A stretch of DNA of 64,000 bases from Streptomyces parvus. GTDB lineage: Bacteria; Actinomycetota; Actinomycetes; Streptomycetales; Streptomycetaceae. Shown here piece by piece: positions 17,141 to 27,211 of this stretch (positions are counted from its first letter, which is position 1; each line of letters starts with the position of its first letter). Both the position numbers and the translations under genes were made by a program. The stretch covers positions 5,766,001 through 5,830,000 of the forward strand of contig NZ_CP135079.1 of NCBI RefSeq assembly GCF_032121415.1, read 5' to 3'. The notes beneath the pieces were generated by a model. The model searched no databases, had not been told where the DNA came from, and worked only from the letters and a program-made list of their open reading frames with translations.

Positions 17141-18283
17141 ATGGCCGCGAAGACGCACCGCCCCGCCGCACCGCCCGCCGTTCTCTCCACCCGGGCGCTG
17201 AACCGGGCGACCCTGGACCGGCAGCTCCTGCTGCGCCGGTCACCGATGTCCGCGAAGGACGCGGTCGCCCATCTCGTCGGGCTCCAGGCCCAGAACACCA
17301 AGCCCCCGTACTTCCAGCTGTACGCCCGGCTCGCGGACTTCGACCCGGAGGAGCTGTCCGCCCTGATGGAGTCCCGGGAGGCCGTCCGGACCGTCTCCCT
17401 GCGCTCCACCCTCCACACCCATACGGCGGACGACGCGCTCACCCTGGGCCCGCTGGTGCGGGCGCCGCGCGACCGGGAGCTGAGGAGCTTCCGGCGCGGG
17501 CTGCAAGGGGTGGACCTGGACCGGCTGGCGGCGGTGACCGAGGAGTTCGTCGCGGAGCGTCCGCGCACGCTGGGGGAACTGCGCGAGGAACTGCTCACCC
17601 ACTGGCCGGACGCGGAACCCCTCGCGCTCTCCGTCGCCGCCCGCTGTCTGCTGCCCCTGGTCCAGGTCACCCCGCGCGGACTGTGGGGCCGCAGCGGACA
17701 GGTGGCCCTGACCACCGTCGAGCACTGGCTCGGCCGGTCCGCCGAACCCGCGCCGACGCCCACGCTCGACGCCACCGTGCTGCGCTACCTGGGCGCGTTC
17801 GGCCCCGCATCGGTGATGGACTTCCAGTCGTGGGCGGGCCTGACCCGCACCAAGGAGGTCTTCGAACGGCTGCGGCCCGGGCTGCTCGCCTTCCGCGACG
17901 AGCGGGGCGTCGAGCTGTTCGACCTCCCGGACGCCCCGCGCCCCGCCCCGGACACCCCGGCCCCACCGCGCTTCCTGCCCGAGTTCGACAACGTCCTGCT
18001 CGGCCACGCCGACCGCACCCGCGTCATCCCCGAGGGCAACCAGGGGCGCAACGGGAAGGGCAACCAGACGTACGGGAGTGTCCTCGTCGACGGATTCCTC
18101 GACGCCCTCTGGCGCGTCGACCACGAGGGCGGCACCGCGATCCTGACCGTGCAGCCGCTGCGGAAACCGACCCGCGCGGAGCGTACGGAGATCACCGAGG
18201 AGGCGGGGCGGATGCTGACGGTGATGACGGACGCGACGGACCACGACGTCCGGTTCGGCACGTTCCTGGACTTCGGGGACTGA
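17141..18283 (+). CDS. AlkZ-like (HTH_42 winged-helix) DNA glycosylase candidate
   Basis: A 380-residue protein from ATG 17141; GTG 17132 is an in-frame alternative. The N-terminal RSPMSAKDAVAHLVGLQAQ segment and the later TLHTHTADDAL belong to the HTH_42 (AlkZ/YcaQ) tandem winged-helix family. The catalytic motif position reads GLQAQN, a Q-x-Q form as in AlkZ-type glycosylases, rather than the Q-x-D of YcaQ. AlkZ homologues excise bulky alkylated bases and unhook interstrand crosslinks. C-terminal FLPEFDNVLLGHADR and the Asn/Gly-rich loop are conserved in the family. It stands alone here, without toxin-biosynthesis genes nearby. Family assignment is good; activity is inferred. Confidence 0.85.
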   Translation: MAAKTHRPAAPPAVLSTRALNRATLDRQLLLRRSPMSAKDAVAHLVGLQAQNTKPPYFQLYARLADFDPEELSALMESREAVRTVSLRSTLHTHTADDALTLGPLVRAPRDRELRSFRRGLQGVDLDRLAAVTEEFVAERPRTLGELREELLTHWPDAEPLALSVAARCLLPLVQVTPRGLWGRSGQVALTTVEHWLGRSAEPAPTPTLDATVLRYLGAFGPASVMDFQSWAGLTRTKEVFERLRPGLLAFRDERGVELFDLPDAPRPAPDTPAPPRFLPEFDNVLLGHADRTRVIPEGNQGRNGKGNQTYGSVLVDGFLDALWRVDHEGGTAILTVQPLRKPTRAERTEITEEAGRMLTVMTDATDHDVRFGTFLDFGD

Positions 18284-18328
18284 GCGCACCGAGAGTCCTC
18301 GGGCGCCGAGACCCCGGCGGCCCGCGGG

Positions 18329-19171
18329 TCAGGGCAGCAGCCCCGCCCGGCGGGCCGCCACCACCGCCTCCAGCCGGGTGTGCGCCCCCAGCTTCCGCAT
18401 CGCGGACCGCAGATACCCCTTCACCGTCTCGGGCCGCAGCCCCAGCCGCTCGGCCGCCGCCGCGTTCGTCGCGCCCGCCGCCACACACGCCACCACGTCC
18501 ACCTCGCGCGGGGCGAGGCGGACCTGCCGGGCCGCGGGCGCCTTGACCCCCGACGCCGAGGCGAGCCGCCCGCAGACCTCCAGCAGCTCGTCGCGCAGGG
18601 CCGGGTCGACAACCCTCGGGACCAGGGCGCGCAGGTCGCGGTGGGCCTCGCGTACGTCCTCCCACGCCCACGGCACCGCGTCCGAACCGCTCACCCGCTC
18701 CCGGCCCGCCGCCAGCAACTGCCGCGCCGAGTCCCGTACCGCCAGGGACTGCTCCACATCACGGGCCGCCGCCACCACCGCGTCGAAGGTCCGGTCGCCG
18801 AGCGTGACCGGCGTACGCAGAGCCCCGTACAGCACGCCCCGCACCGCACGCCGCACGACCACGGGGACCGCGACGACCGAACGCAAGCCCTCCGCCGCCA
18901 CCGCCGCGTCGTACTCATGGCTGATGTGGCGGGAGGAGGCGTAGTCCGTCACCGCGCAGGGCCGGGACAGGGCGATGGCCTTGCCGCCGAGGCCGCTCCC
19001 GGCGGAGATGACGAGACCCCGCAGGGCGCTGGTCTGCGCCCCGTTCAGCTCGGCGATCCGTGCGTGGCGCGCGTCCGACAGCAGTCCGCCGAACACCACG
19101 GGGAGTCCGCTCGTGCGGCGCAGCCTCAGCAGCGCTGCCTGCATCTCCACCGCATCGACCGCTTCCGGCAC
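18329..19171 (-). CDS. GAF-domain LuxR-family transcriptional regulator
   Basis: A 280-residue regulator from GTG 19171, which has GGAGGGG upstream. Residues ~20-160 resemble a GAF domain (GLVISAGSGLGGKAIALSRP, then LRSVVAVPVVVRRAVRGVLYG). The C-terminal ~65 residues are a LuxR-type helix-turn-helix (LAPREVDVVACVAAGATNAA, ERLGLRPETVKGYLRSAMRK). It probably senses a small acyl or aromatic ligand and controls the divergent acyl-CoA synthetase operon 130 bp away; this arrangement is common for aromatic or fatty-acid catabolism. No receiver domain is present, so it is not a classical response regulator. Confidence 0.88.
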   Translation of the reverse strand: MPEAVDAVEMQAALLRLRRTSGLPVVFGGLLSDARHARIAELNGAQTSALRGLVISAGSGLGGKAIALSRPCAVTDYASSRHISHEYDAAVAAEGLRSVVAVPVVVRRAVRGVLYGALRTPVTLGDRTFDAVVAAARDVEQSLAVRDSARQLLAAGRERVSGSDAVPWAWEDVREAHRDLRALVPRVVDPALRDELLEVCGRLASASGVKAPAARQVRLAPREVDVVACVAAGATNAAAAERLGLRPETVKGYLRSAMRKLGAHTRLEAVVAARRAGLLP

Positions 19172-19300
19172 TCCGACGCCCCTCCACCCGGCCCGCGCAG
19201 CCCTCCGGACGGAGGAGAGGACCACCCCCGTCCGGGGGTGGTGAGACCTGGGTCACTGTTTACATGATGTTAGGCGACCGGTCCGTAACGAGGAGGGCAC

Positions 19301-20977
19301 ATGTCGGCAACCAGCGCGACCGAGACGTTCCGGGCCGCCCGGGACTTCCTGCTGGAGCACCGCGAGGACTACGAGCGGGCGTACGCCGGCTTCCGCTGGC
19401 CGAGGGCGGACCACTTCAACTGGGCGCTGGACTGGTTCGACGTCATCGCCGAGAACAACGACCGCACCGCCCTGCACATCGTGGAGGAGGACGGCCGGCG
19501 CACCGAGGTGTCCTTCGCCGCGATGTCCGAACGCTCCGCCCGGGCCGCCAACTGGCTGAAGGCGCAGGGCGTACGGGAGGGCGACCGCATCCTCGTGATG
19601 CTCGGCAACCAGGTCGAGCTGTGGGAGACCGCGCTCGCCGCGATGAAGCTGCGCGCCGTCGTCATCCCCGCCACCCCGCTGCTCGGCCCCGCCGACCTGC
19701 GTGACCGGGTGGAGCGCGGCCGGGTGCGCCACGTGCTGGTGCGGGACGCGGACACCGCGAAGTTCGACGAGGTCCCCGGCCGCTACACCCGGATCGCGGT
19801 CGGCGAGGAGGTGGCGGGCTGGCTGCCGTACGCGGAGGCGGCCGAGGCGCCCGCCGCGTTCACGCCCGGGCGGGAGACGGACGCGGACGAACCGCTGATG
19901 CTCTACTTCACCTCGGGCACCACCGCCAGCCCCAAGCTGGTCGAGCACACCCATGTGTCCTATCCCGTGGGCCACTTGGCGACGATGTACTGGATCGGCC
20001 TCAAGCCCGGCGACGTACACCTGAACATCTCCTCGCCCGGCTGGGCCAAGCACGCCTGGTCCAACCTCTTCGCCCCGTGGACCGCCGAGGCCACCGTCTT
20101 CATCTTCAATTACACCCGCTTCGACGCGGGCCGGCTGATGGCCGAGATGGACCGCTCGGGCATCACCAGTTTCTGTGCTCCGCCCACGGTCTGGCGGATG
20201 CTCATCCAGGCGGACCTGAGCCGGTTGGCCACCCCGCCGCGCGAGGTCGTCGCGGCCGGGGAGCCGCTGAACCCGGAGGTCATCGAGACGGTCCGGCGGG
20301 AGTGGGGCGTCACCATCCGGGACGGCTTCGGACAGACCGAGACCGCCGTCCAGGTCGCCAACACCCCCGGCCAGCCCCTCAAGACCGGCTCCATGGGCCG
20401 CCCGAGCCCCGGCTTCACCGTCGAACTGCTCGATCCGGTGACCGGGCAGCCCGGGGCGGCGGAGGGGGAGATCGCCCTCGACCTCTTCGACCGTCCAGTC
20501 GGGCTGATGACCGGCTACCACGGCGACCCCGACCGCACGGCCGAGGCGATGGCCGGCGGCTACTACCGCACCGGGGACATCGGCGCCCGCGACGAGGACG
20601 GCTACATCACCTACGTCGGCCGCGCCGACGACGTGTTCAAGGCCTCCGACTACAAGATCTCGCCGTTCGAGCTGGAGAGCGCCCTGCTGGAGCACGAGGC
20701 GGTCGCCGAGGCCGCCGTCGTACCCGCCCCCGACCCGCTCCGCCTCGCCGTCCCGAAGGCGTACGTCGTGCTCGCGGAGGGCTGGGAGCCGGGGCCGGAC
20801 ACGGCCAGGATCCTCTTCGAGCACTCCCGGGCGGTCCTCGCCCCGTACAAACGCATCCGCAGGCTGGAGTTCGCGGAGCTGCCCAAGACCGTCTCGGGCA
20901 AGATCCGCCGCATCGAACTCCGCGAACGCACCGCCCTGGGCACCGGCGCCGAGTTCGACGAGGGAGACCTGAAATGA
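19301..20977 (+). CDS. AMP-dependent acyl-CoA synthetase (medium-chain/benzoate type)
   Basis: A 558-residue adenylating enzyme preceded by GAGGAGGGCAC. The P-loop is LYFTSGTTASPKLVEH, the A4/A5 region is DGFGQTETAVQ, the hinge is YYRTGDIGARDEDGYITYVG, and the C-terminal catalytic lysine is in LPKTVSGKIRRIEL. The N-terminal FRWPRADHFNWALDWFD is typical of medium-chain acyl-CoA synthetases. It should activate a carboxylic acid to acyl-AMP and then acyl-CoA. Its end overlaps the next synthetase by 4 nt, and a GAF-LuxR regulator diverges upstream. Confidence 0.92.
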   Translation: MSATSATETFRAARDFLLEHREDYERAYAGFRWPRADHFNWALDWFDVIAENNDRTALHIVEEDGRRTEVSFAAMSERSARAANWLKAQGVREGDRILVMLGNQVELWETALAAMKLRAVVIPATPLLGPADLRDRVERGRVRHVLVRDADTAKFDEVPGRYTRIAVGEEVAGWLPYAEAAEAPAAFTPGRETDADEPLMLYFTSGTTASPKLVEHTHVSYPVGHLATMYWIGLKPGDVHLNISSPGWAKHAWSNLFAPWTAEATVFIFNYTRFDAGRLMAEMDRSGITSFCAPPTVWRMLIQADLSRLATPPREVVAAGEPLNPEVIETVRREWGVTIRDGFGQTETAVQVANTPGQPLKTGSMGRPSPGFTVELLDPVTGQPGAAEGEIALDLFDRPVGLMTGYHGDPDRTAEAMAGGYYRTGDIGARDEDGYITYVGRADDVFKASDYKISPFELESALLEHEAVAEAAVVPAPDPLRLAVPKAYVVLAEGWEPGPDTARILFEHSRAVLAPYKRIRRLEFAELPKTVSGKIRRIELRERTALGTGAEFDEGDLK

Positions 20978-22581
20978 GCCTGCTTTCGTACGCACACGGC
21001 GTGGGCGACACCGCCCTGCTCGGCGACACCATCGGCCGCAACCTCGATCGGACGGCCGCCGCGCACGGCGACCGCGAGGCCCTGGTCGACGTGGCCTCGG
21101 GCCGGCGCTGGACGTACACGGAGTTCGTCGCGGACGTCGACGAACTGGCCCGGGCCCTGATGGCGTCGGGGGTGGCGAAGGGCGACCGGGTCGGCATCTG
21201 GGCGGTCAACTGCCCCGAGTGGGTGCTCGTCCAGTACGCCACGGCCCGGATCGGGGCCGTCATGGTCACCGTCAACCCGGCCTACCGCGCCCACGAGGTG
21301 GAGTTCGTCCTGAAGCAGGCGGGCATCTCCCTGCTGATCGCCTCGCTCGCGCACCGCACCAGCGACTACCGCGCCCTCGTGGAGGAGGTCCGCGGCAACT
21401 GCCCCGGCCTGCGGGCCGTCCACTACATCGGCGACCCGTCCTGGGCGGAGCTGACCGCAGCCGCCCCCGCCACCACGCGCGAACAACTGGCCGCCCGTGA
21501 GGCGGAGCTGTCCTGCGACGACCCGATCAACATCCAGTACACCTCGGGCACCACCGGCTTCCCCAAGGGAGCGACGCTCTCCCACCACAACATCCTCAAC
21601 AACGGCTACTTCGTGGGGGAGACGATCGCCTACACCGAGGCGGACCGGGTCTGCCTCCCGGTGCCCTTCTACCACTGCTTCGGCATGGTGATGGGCAACC
21701 TCGCCTGCACCTCGCACGGCGCCTGCATCGTCATCCCCGGTCCTTCCTTCGAACCCGCCGCCGTGCTGGCCGCCGTCCAGCAGGAGCGCTGCACCTCGCT
21801 GTACGGGGTGCCGACCATGTTCATCGCCGAACTGAACCTGCCGGACTTCGCCGCGTACGACCTCTCCTCGCTGCGCACCGGGATCATGGCCGGTTCCCCG
21901 TGCCCGGCCGAGGTGATGAAGCGGGTCGTCGCCGAGATGCACATGGCCGAGGTGTCCATCTGCTACGGGATGACGGAGACGTCACCCGTCTCCACCCAGA
22001 CCCGCCGCGACGACGACCTGGAGCGCCGCACCGGCACGGTGGGACGCGTGCTGCCGCACATCGAGGTCAAGGTCGTCGACCCGGTCACCGGCGTCACGCT
22101 GCCGCGCGGCAGCTCGGGCGAACTGCGCACCCGGGGCTACAGCGTGATGCTCGGCTACTGGGACCAGCCCGACCGCACCGCCGAGGTGATCGACGCCGGG
22201 CGGTGGATGCACACGGGCGACCTCGCGGTCATGGGCGAGGACGGCTACGTCCAGGTCGTCGGCCGGATCAAGGACATGATCATCCGCGGCGGCGAGAACG
22301 TGTACCCGAGGGAGATCGAGGAGTTCCTGCACGGCCACCCGAAGATCGCCGACGTGCAGGTGGTCGGGGTCCCGGACGAGCGCTACGGCGAGGAGATCCT
22401 GGCCTGCGTCATCCCCCGGGACCCGGCCGACCCGCCCACCCTCGATGAGCTCACCGAGCACTGCCGGGAGAGGCTCGCGCACTACAAGATCCCGCGCAGG
22501 CTGCGGATCCTGGAGACCTTCCCGATGACGGTCAGCGGCAAGGTCCGCAAGATCGAACTGCGCGAGACGTACGCGGACTGA
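20974..22581 (+). CDS. Fatty-acyl-CoA synthetase (FadD-like)
   Basis: A 535-residue AMP-binding enzyme beginning at ATG 20974 within the end of the previous gene. Motifs: P-loop IQYTSGTTGFPKGATLSHHN; ICYGMTETSPVS; WMHTGDLAVMGEDGYVQVVG; RIKDMIIRGGENVYPREIEE; and the catalytic lysine in MTVSGKVRKIELRE. This set is standard for medium/long-chain fatty-acyl-CoA ligases. Co-expression with a different acyl-CoA synthetase suggests complementary substrates. Both synthetases may be regulated by the GAF-LuxR protein. No beta-oxidation genes follow; a small gene and a GNAT gene lie convergently. Confidence 0.92.
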   Translation: MSLLSYAHGVGDTALLGDTIGRNLDRTAAAHGDREALVDVASGRRWTYTEFVADVDELARALMASGVAKGDRVGIWAVNCPEWVLVQYATARIGAVMVTVNPAYRAHEVEFVLKQAGISLLIASLAHRTSDYRALVEEVRGNCPGLRAVHYIGDPSWAELTAAAPATTREQLAAREAELSCDDPINIQYTSGTTGFPKGATLSHHNILNNGYFVGETIAYTEADRVCLPVPFYHCFGMVMGNLACTSHGACIVIPGPSFEPAAVLAAVQQERCTSLYGVPTMFIAELNLPDFAAYDLSSLRTGIMAGSPCPAEVMKRVVAEMHMAEVSICYGMTETSPVSTQTRRDDDLERRTGTVGRVLPHIEVKVVDPVTGVTLPRGSSGELRTRGYSVMLGYWDQPDRTAEVIDAGRWMHTGDLAVMGEDGYVQVVGRIKDMIIRGGENVYPREIEEFLHGHPKIADVQVVGVPDERYGEEILACVIPRDPADPPTLDELTEHCRERLAHYKIPRRLRILETFPMTVSGKVRKIELRETYAD

Positions 22582-22608
22582 GCAGGGGCGGCCGGGCGGG
22601 ACGGGCGA

Positions 22609-22806
22609 TCAGGCGGCTTCGATGATGTCGGGGTCGCCCCGCGTCGCCGCCGCCCACTCGATGAGCAGCACCTCGTACGTCGCCGCCTCCACCGCGGACC
22701 AGTCCGGTCCGGTGGCGTCGACGAGCGCGCGGATGGCCTCGTTGGCCTGCTCGGCGGCGGGCGCGGGGCGGTCTGCGGGGTGGGAGCCGTCAGGGAGTAA
22801 TGCCAT
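22609..22806 (-). CDS. Small hypothetical protein
   Basis: A 65-residue protein from ATG 22806 (MALLPDGSHPADRP). It has a Pro/Ala-rich start and then an amphipathic helical region (ANEAIRALVDATGPDWSAVE and TYEVLLIEWAAATRG). No membrane segment or known motif is seen. It lies 9 bp behind the stop of the GNAT gene on the same strand, so the two are probably co-translated. The function is unknown. Confidence 0.6.
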   Translation of the reverse strand: MALLPDGSHPADRPAPAAEQANEAIRALVDATGPDWSAVEAATYEVLLIEWAAATRGDPDIIEAA

Positions 22807-22815
22807 GCGCACAGT

Positions 22816-23445
22816 TTAAGGGCCACCACTGACAGCGAGGGCCCCCGAAGCGTCCGAGGCCCCCGGAGTGTCCGGAACCGGTGGGGTCTTCGCGGGCTTC
22901 GGAGCCTTCGACGGCCGGGGGACGGCCGACAGTTCGCGTCGCATGCAGACCCGGGGCCAGCGGTCGAGGCCGTGCTGGGCCTCCTCCGCGCGGATCGCGC
23001 GGAGCCCGTCGGTGAGTTCGTGCTCGGCCAGGACCCGGAAGCCGATCCTGGCGTAGTACGGGGCGTTCCACGGCACGTCGGTGAAGGTGGTCAGGGTGAG
23101 CGCCGTCATGCCCCGCCGCGCGGCCAGGGCGGCGAGGTGGACGATCAGGTCCCGCCCGATGCCCCGGCGGGCGGCGGCGGGGTCGACCGAGACCTGCTCG
23201 ATGTGCAAGGCGTCGTCGACGGGATCGGCGAGCACATAGCCGAGCGGCCGGTCGCCGGTGGCGGAGAGGGGGTCGGTGGCCACCCAGCAACGGCCTGCCT
23301 GCCGGTAGCTCTCCAGCAGGTCGAGCGGGGGCGGATCGTCGTCGGCCACGAAGGCCATGCCGAGGGCGCGGAACGGTTCCCCTGCGGCGCGCTCGATGTC
23401 CTGGAGCACCGGGAGATCGGAGCGTCTGGCGGAGCGGATACGCAT
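22816..23445 (-). CDS. GNAT-family N-acetyltransferase
   Basis: A 209-residue protein starting MRIRSARRSDLPVLQDIERA, the usual beginning of GNAT domains. The acetyl-CoA pyrophosphate loop is VSVDPAAARRGIGRDLIVHL (pattern R-R-G-I-G), and APYYARIGFRVL is motif B. The C-terminal ~35 residues are Pro/Ser/Ala-rich and probably disordered. It transfers an acetyl group from acetyl-CoA to an unknown amine. Directly upstream of a 65-residue gene. Confidence 0.88.
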   Translation of the reverse strand: MRIRSARRSDLPVLQDIERAAGEPFRALGMAFVADDDPPPLDLLESYRQAGRCWVATDPLSATGDRPLGYVLADPVDDALHIEQVSVDPAAARRGIGRDLIVHLAALAARRGMTALTLTTFTDVPWNAPYYARIGFRVLAEHELTDGLRAIRAEEAQHGLDRWPRVCMRRELSAVPRPSKAPKPAKTPPVPDTPGASDASGALAVSGGP

Positions 23446-23527
23446 GTACTCAGTGTGCCGCGCCGGAGGCCGGACCGGTACGCGGGTGGCCGGATCCGGC
23501 TACCTGGGCCAGGCCCGGTTCGTTCGT

Positions 23528-24238
23528 TCAGGCGCCGGTGCCGACCAGCTCGTCGGCAGGGCTGTTCACCGGCTGCGGGGTGCCCGTGAGGTCCAGGACG
23601 AAGAGCGGGAGGCCGACGCCGTCCGCGCGGGCCCGGGCGTCGGGGGCGTACCCCGCGAGGGAGAAGAAGACCCCGGTCGCCGAGGTGCCCAGCGCGTTGA
23701 GCCAGAGGGTCTCGACCGCGCGCAGCGTCGCCGGTCGGGTGCTGGAGTCGACCCGGGCGATGACCCCGTCGCCCCGCAGATCGATGCCGGAGGCCGGGGC
23801 CACGCCGGGCCGGCCGACGTCCCGGTAGCCGAGCCAGCTCAGGTAGAGGCCGGCCGTCGTCACCGCGTCGTGGCCCGTACGGATCGTCATCGGGCGGAAC
23901 GCCGGGCGCGGGTGCGCGGCCGTACGCGGCAGGGGGATGTGGGCCGGCGGGACCGGTGCGGCGGGGGACGGGGCGGTGGCCACCGGGCGCACCGGTATCC
24001 GCAGGACGGTGCCGCACGGGCAGCACAGCTCGGGCTGCGGCCACTGGTCCTCGCGGGCGCAGGACGAGCAGCGGACGGTGACCCAGACGTCGTTCCAGCT
24101 GCGGTGGCCGACCCGGACCGCCGGGGCGTCGGGGAGCAGCGGCGGGGCGGTGGGCATGCCGCACGGGCAGGGGTATGCCGGGGTGCTGTAGGCGTGGTCC
24201 CGGTTGCATTGGGGGCACCGGACCGGCACGGACTCCAC
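23528..24238 (-). CDS. Double zinc-ribbon protein with degenerate Mrr-like domain
   Basis: A 236-residue protein from GTG 24238, with GGAGGGAG upstream. The N-terminus has two C-x2-C pairs (CPQCNRDHAY and CPCG) and then a second set (CSSCAREDQWPQPELCCPCG), suggesting two zinc ribbons. A Pro-rich linker follows. The C-terminal ~110 residues have the layout of the Mrr-type restriction endonuclease fold: ASGIDLRGDGVIARVDSS, then GTSATGVFFSLAGYAPDARA and PLFVLDLTG. However, the expected Q/E-x-K catalytic strand reads A-R-V, so nuclease activity looks lost. It may bind nucleic acid. Function unknown. Confidence 0.6.
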   Translation of the reverse strand: MESVPVRCPQCNRDHAYSTPAYPCPCGMPTAPPLLPDAPAVRVGHRSWNDVWVTVRCSSCAREDQWPQPELCCPCGTVLRIPVRPVATAPSPAAPVPPAHIPLPRTAAHPRPAFRPMTIRTGHDAVTTAGLYLSWLGYRDVGRPGVAPASGIDLRGDGVIARVDSSTRPATLRAVETLWLNALGTSATGVFFSLAGYAPDARARADGVGLPLFVLDLTGTPQPVNSPADELVGTGA

Positions 24239-24372
24239 GTTCGTCTCCCTCCGGCACGGTCGTGCGGCCGACTCCGCACCGTGCCTGGCTCGTCACACCA
24301 TCGTCCACCAGGAGCGGGGCTCCGGGGAGGGGATCGACGTACTTCATGCGGTGCGTGCGGCGGTGCGCGCCC

Positions 24373-24439
24373 TTGACTGCGATCGCCCCAGCTTCTAGAT
24401 TGCTTCCATATAGCAGAACTGAGTTTCCGTAATGCGGAA
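24373..24439 (+). promoter_or_regulatory. gcl promoter with two tandem 15-bp palindromic operators
   Basis: TTGACT (24373-24378), 17 bp, TAGATT (24396-24401) is a strong housekeeping-type promoter. Immediately downstream lie TTCCATATAGCAGAA (24404-24418) and TTCCGTAATGCGGAA (24425-24439), separated by 6 bp, so their centres are 21 bp apart. A repressor here would cover the transcription start. The same layout occurs at hyi, aceB and the allR-allB gap. Confidence 0.75.
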
Positions 24440-24498
24440 TTGGTGCTCTCAGGTGGCGCGACAGAGCCCGACTCCACCAATCCCGAGCAGGAGCTTCC

Positions 24499-26283
<1,785 letters not shown>

Positions 26284-26299
26284 CGGACCCGTCACCCAC

Positions 26300-26342
26300 G
26301 AGGGCCCTTGCCCCGGAGCACACCTCCGGGGCAAGGGCCCTC
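26300..26342. terminator. 19-bp perfect bidirectional hairpin
   Basis: The arms at 26300-26318 and 26324-26342 (beginning GAGGGCCCTTGCCCC) are fully complementary with the loop CACAC. The hairpin lies between the convergent gcl and alpha/beta hydrolase genes. Confidence 0.88.
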
Positions 26343-26356
26343 TCATGCGTTCGTGT

Positions 26357-27106
26357 TCAGCGGGTGTCGCACGCCGCCCAGAAGCGCTCCAGCGCCTCCG
26401 CTCCCCGGTCGGGGTCCTGGAGCATCCAGTAATGGGTGAGCCCGTCCAGTTCCTCCGTCCGCGCTCCGAGGCGGGCGGCCACCTCGTGGTCCAGCGCGGG
26501 CTGCGCCATCGGATCGCCGGTCGGGACGAGGACGAGGCCGGGCGCCGGGGCGGGGCCGTCGAACTCCCGGCCCCAGTCGGCGTGGAGGTGGGGCCGGGCC
26601 GACCGGTAGAGCGCGAGGACGGCCGCGCTCATCACCTCGTCGTGCACGGCGTCGACCTCGGTCGCCAGTTCGGCGCTCATCCCGCGGGGGCGCAGGAAGT
26701 CGCCGAAGGACGGGCTGCCGGGGGAGTCGGCGCGCAGCGACGCGAGCAGTTCCTCGCCCTGCGGGCTCTGCTGGAAGAGGACGGCCGCCTCGTGCCACCG
26801 GTAGTCGGGGTGCCAGCCGTGGGCCACGTCCGAGACCCAGCTGCGCACCGGAACGTCGTACGCGGAGACGACCCGCATCGCCAGGTGCGCCCCCCAGTCG
26901 TGGCCGACCAGGTCCACCGGTCCGCCGAGCGCCCGCAGTTCGTCCGCCAGCCAGGCGGCGTACGCCTCCTTGTCCACCAGGCCGGCCGGTCGGGGGCTGC
27001 CGAAGCCGGGCAGCCGCAGGGCCAGGGCGGGGCGGTCGATCCGCTCCCGGAGGGCGTTCCAGACGGCGGGGGTTTCCGGCACCCCGTGGACGAACACGAC
27101 GGTCAT
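26357..27106 (-). CDS. Alpha/beta hydrolase (epoxide-hydrolase/dehalogenase-like)
   Basis: A 249-residue protein. The HG motif is VFVHGVPETPAVW and the nucleophile elbow is LVGHDWGAHLA, where Asp is the nucleophile, as in epoxide hydrolases and haloalkane dehalogenases rather than esterases. The C-terminal VPTGDPMAQP and LDGLTHYWMLQDP give the acid and histidine positions. Substrate unknown. It diverges from a TetR gene 105 bp away across a palindromic operator-like sequence, so it is probably the target of that regulator. Confidence 0.87.
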   Translation of the reverse strand: MTVVFVHGVPETPAVWNALRERIDRPALALRLPGFGSPRPAGLVDKEAYAAWLADELRALGGPVDLVGHDWGAHLAMRVVSAYDVPVRSWVSDVAHGWHPDYRWHEAAVLFQQSPQGEELLASLRADSPGSPSFGDFLRPRGMSAELATEVDAVHDEVMSAAVLALYRSARPHLHADWGREFDGPAPAPGLVLVPTGDPMAQPALDHEVAARLGARTEELDGLTHYWMLQDPDRGAEALERFWAACDTR

Positions 27107-27125
27107 GACGGCTCCTGACAGAGAA

Positions 27126-27175
27126 GTGGATTACCTATCCACTTGACCGTAGCAGCGAGCTGATAGGTTATCCAC
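27126..27175. promoter_or_regulatory. Operator-like inverted repeats between hydrolase and TetR genes
   Basis: GTGGATTACCTATC (27126-27139) is repeated in inverted orientation as GATAGGTTATCCAC (27162-27175) with one mismatch. In addition, GTGGAT-N5-ATCCAC (27126-27142) is itself a palindrome. A TTGACC (-35-like) lies between. This fits binding by the divergently encoded TetR protein to control both genes. Confidence 0.65.
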
Positions 27176-27211
27176 ATCGGTTGTCCGGGAGAGGTGCCGA
27201 GGAGGGGTGCG

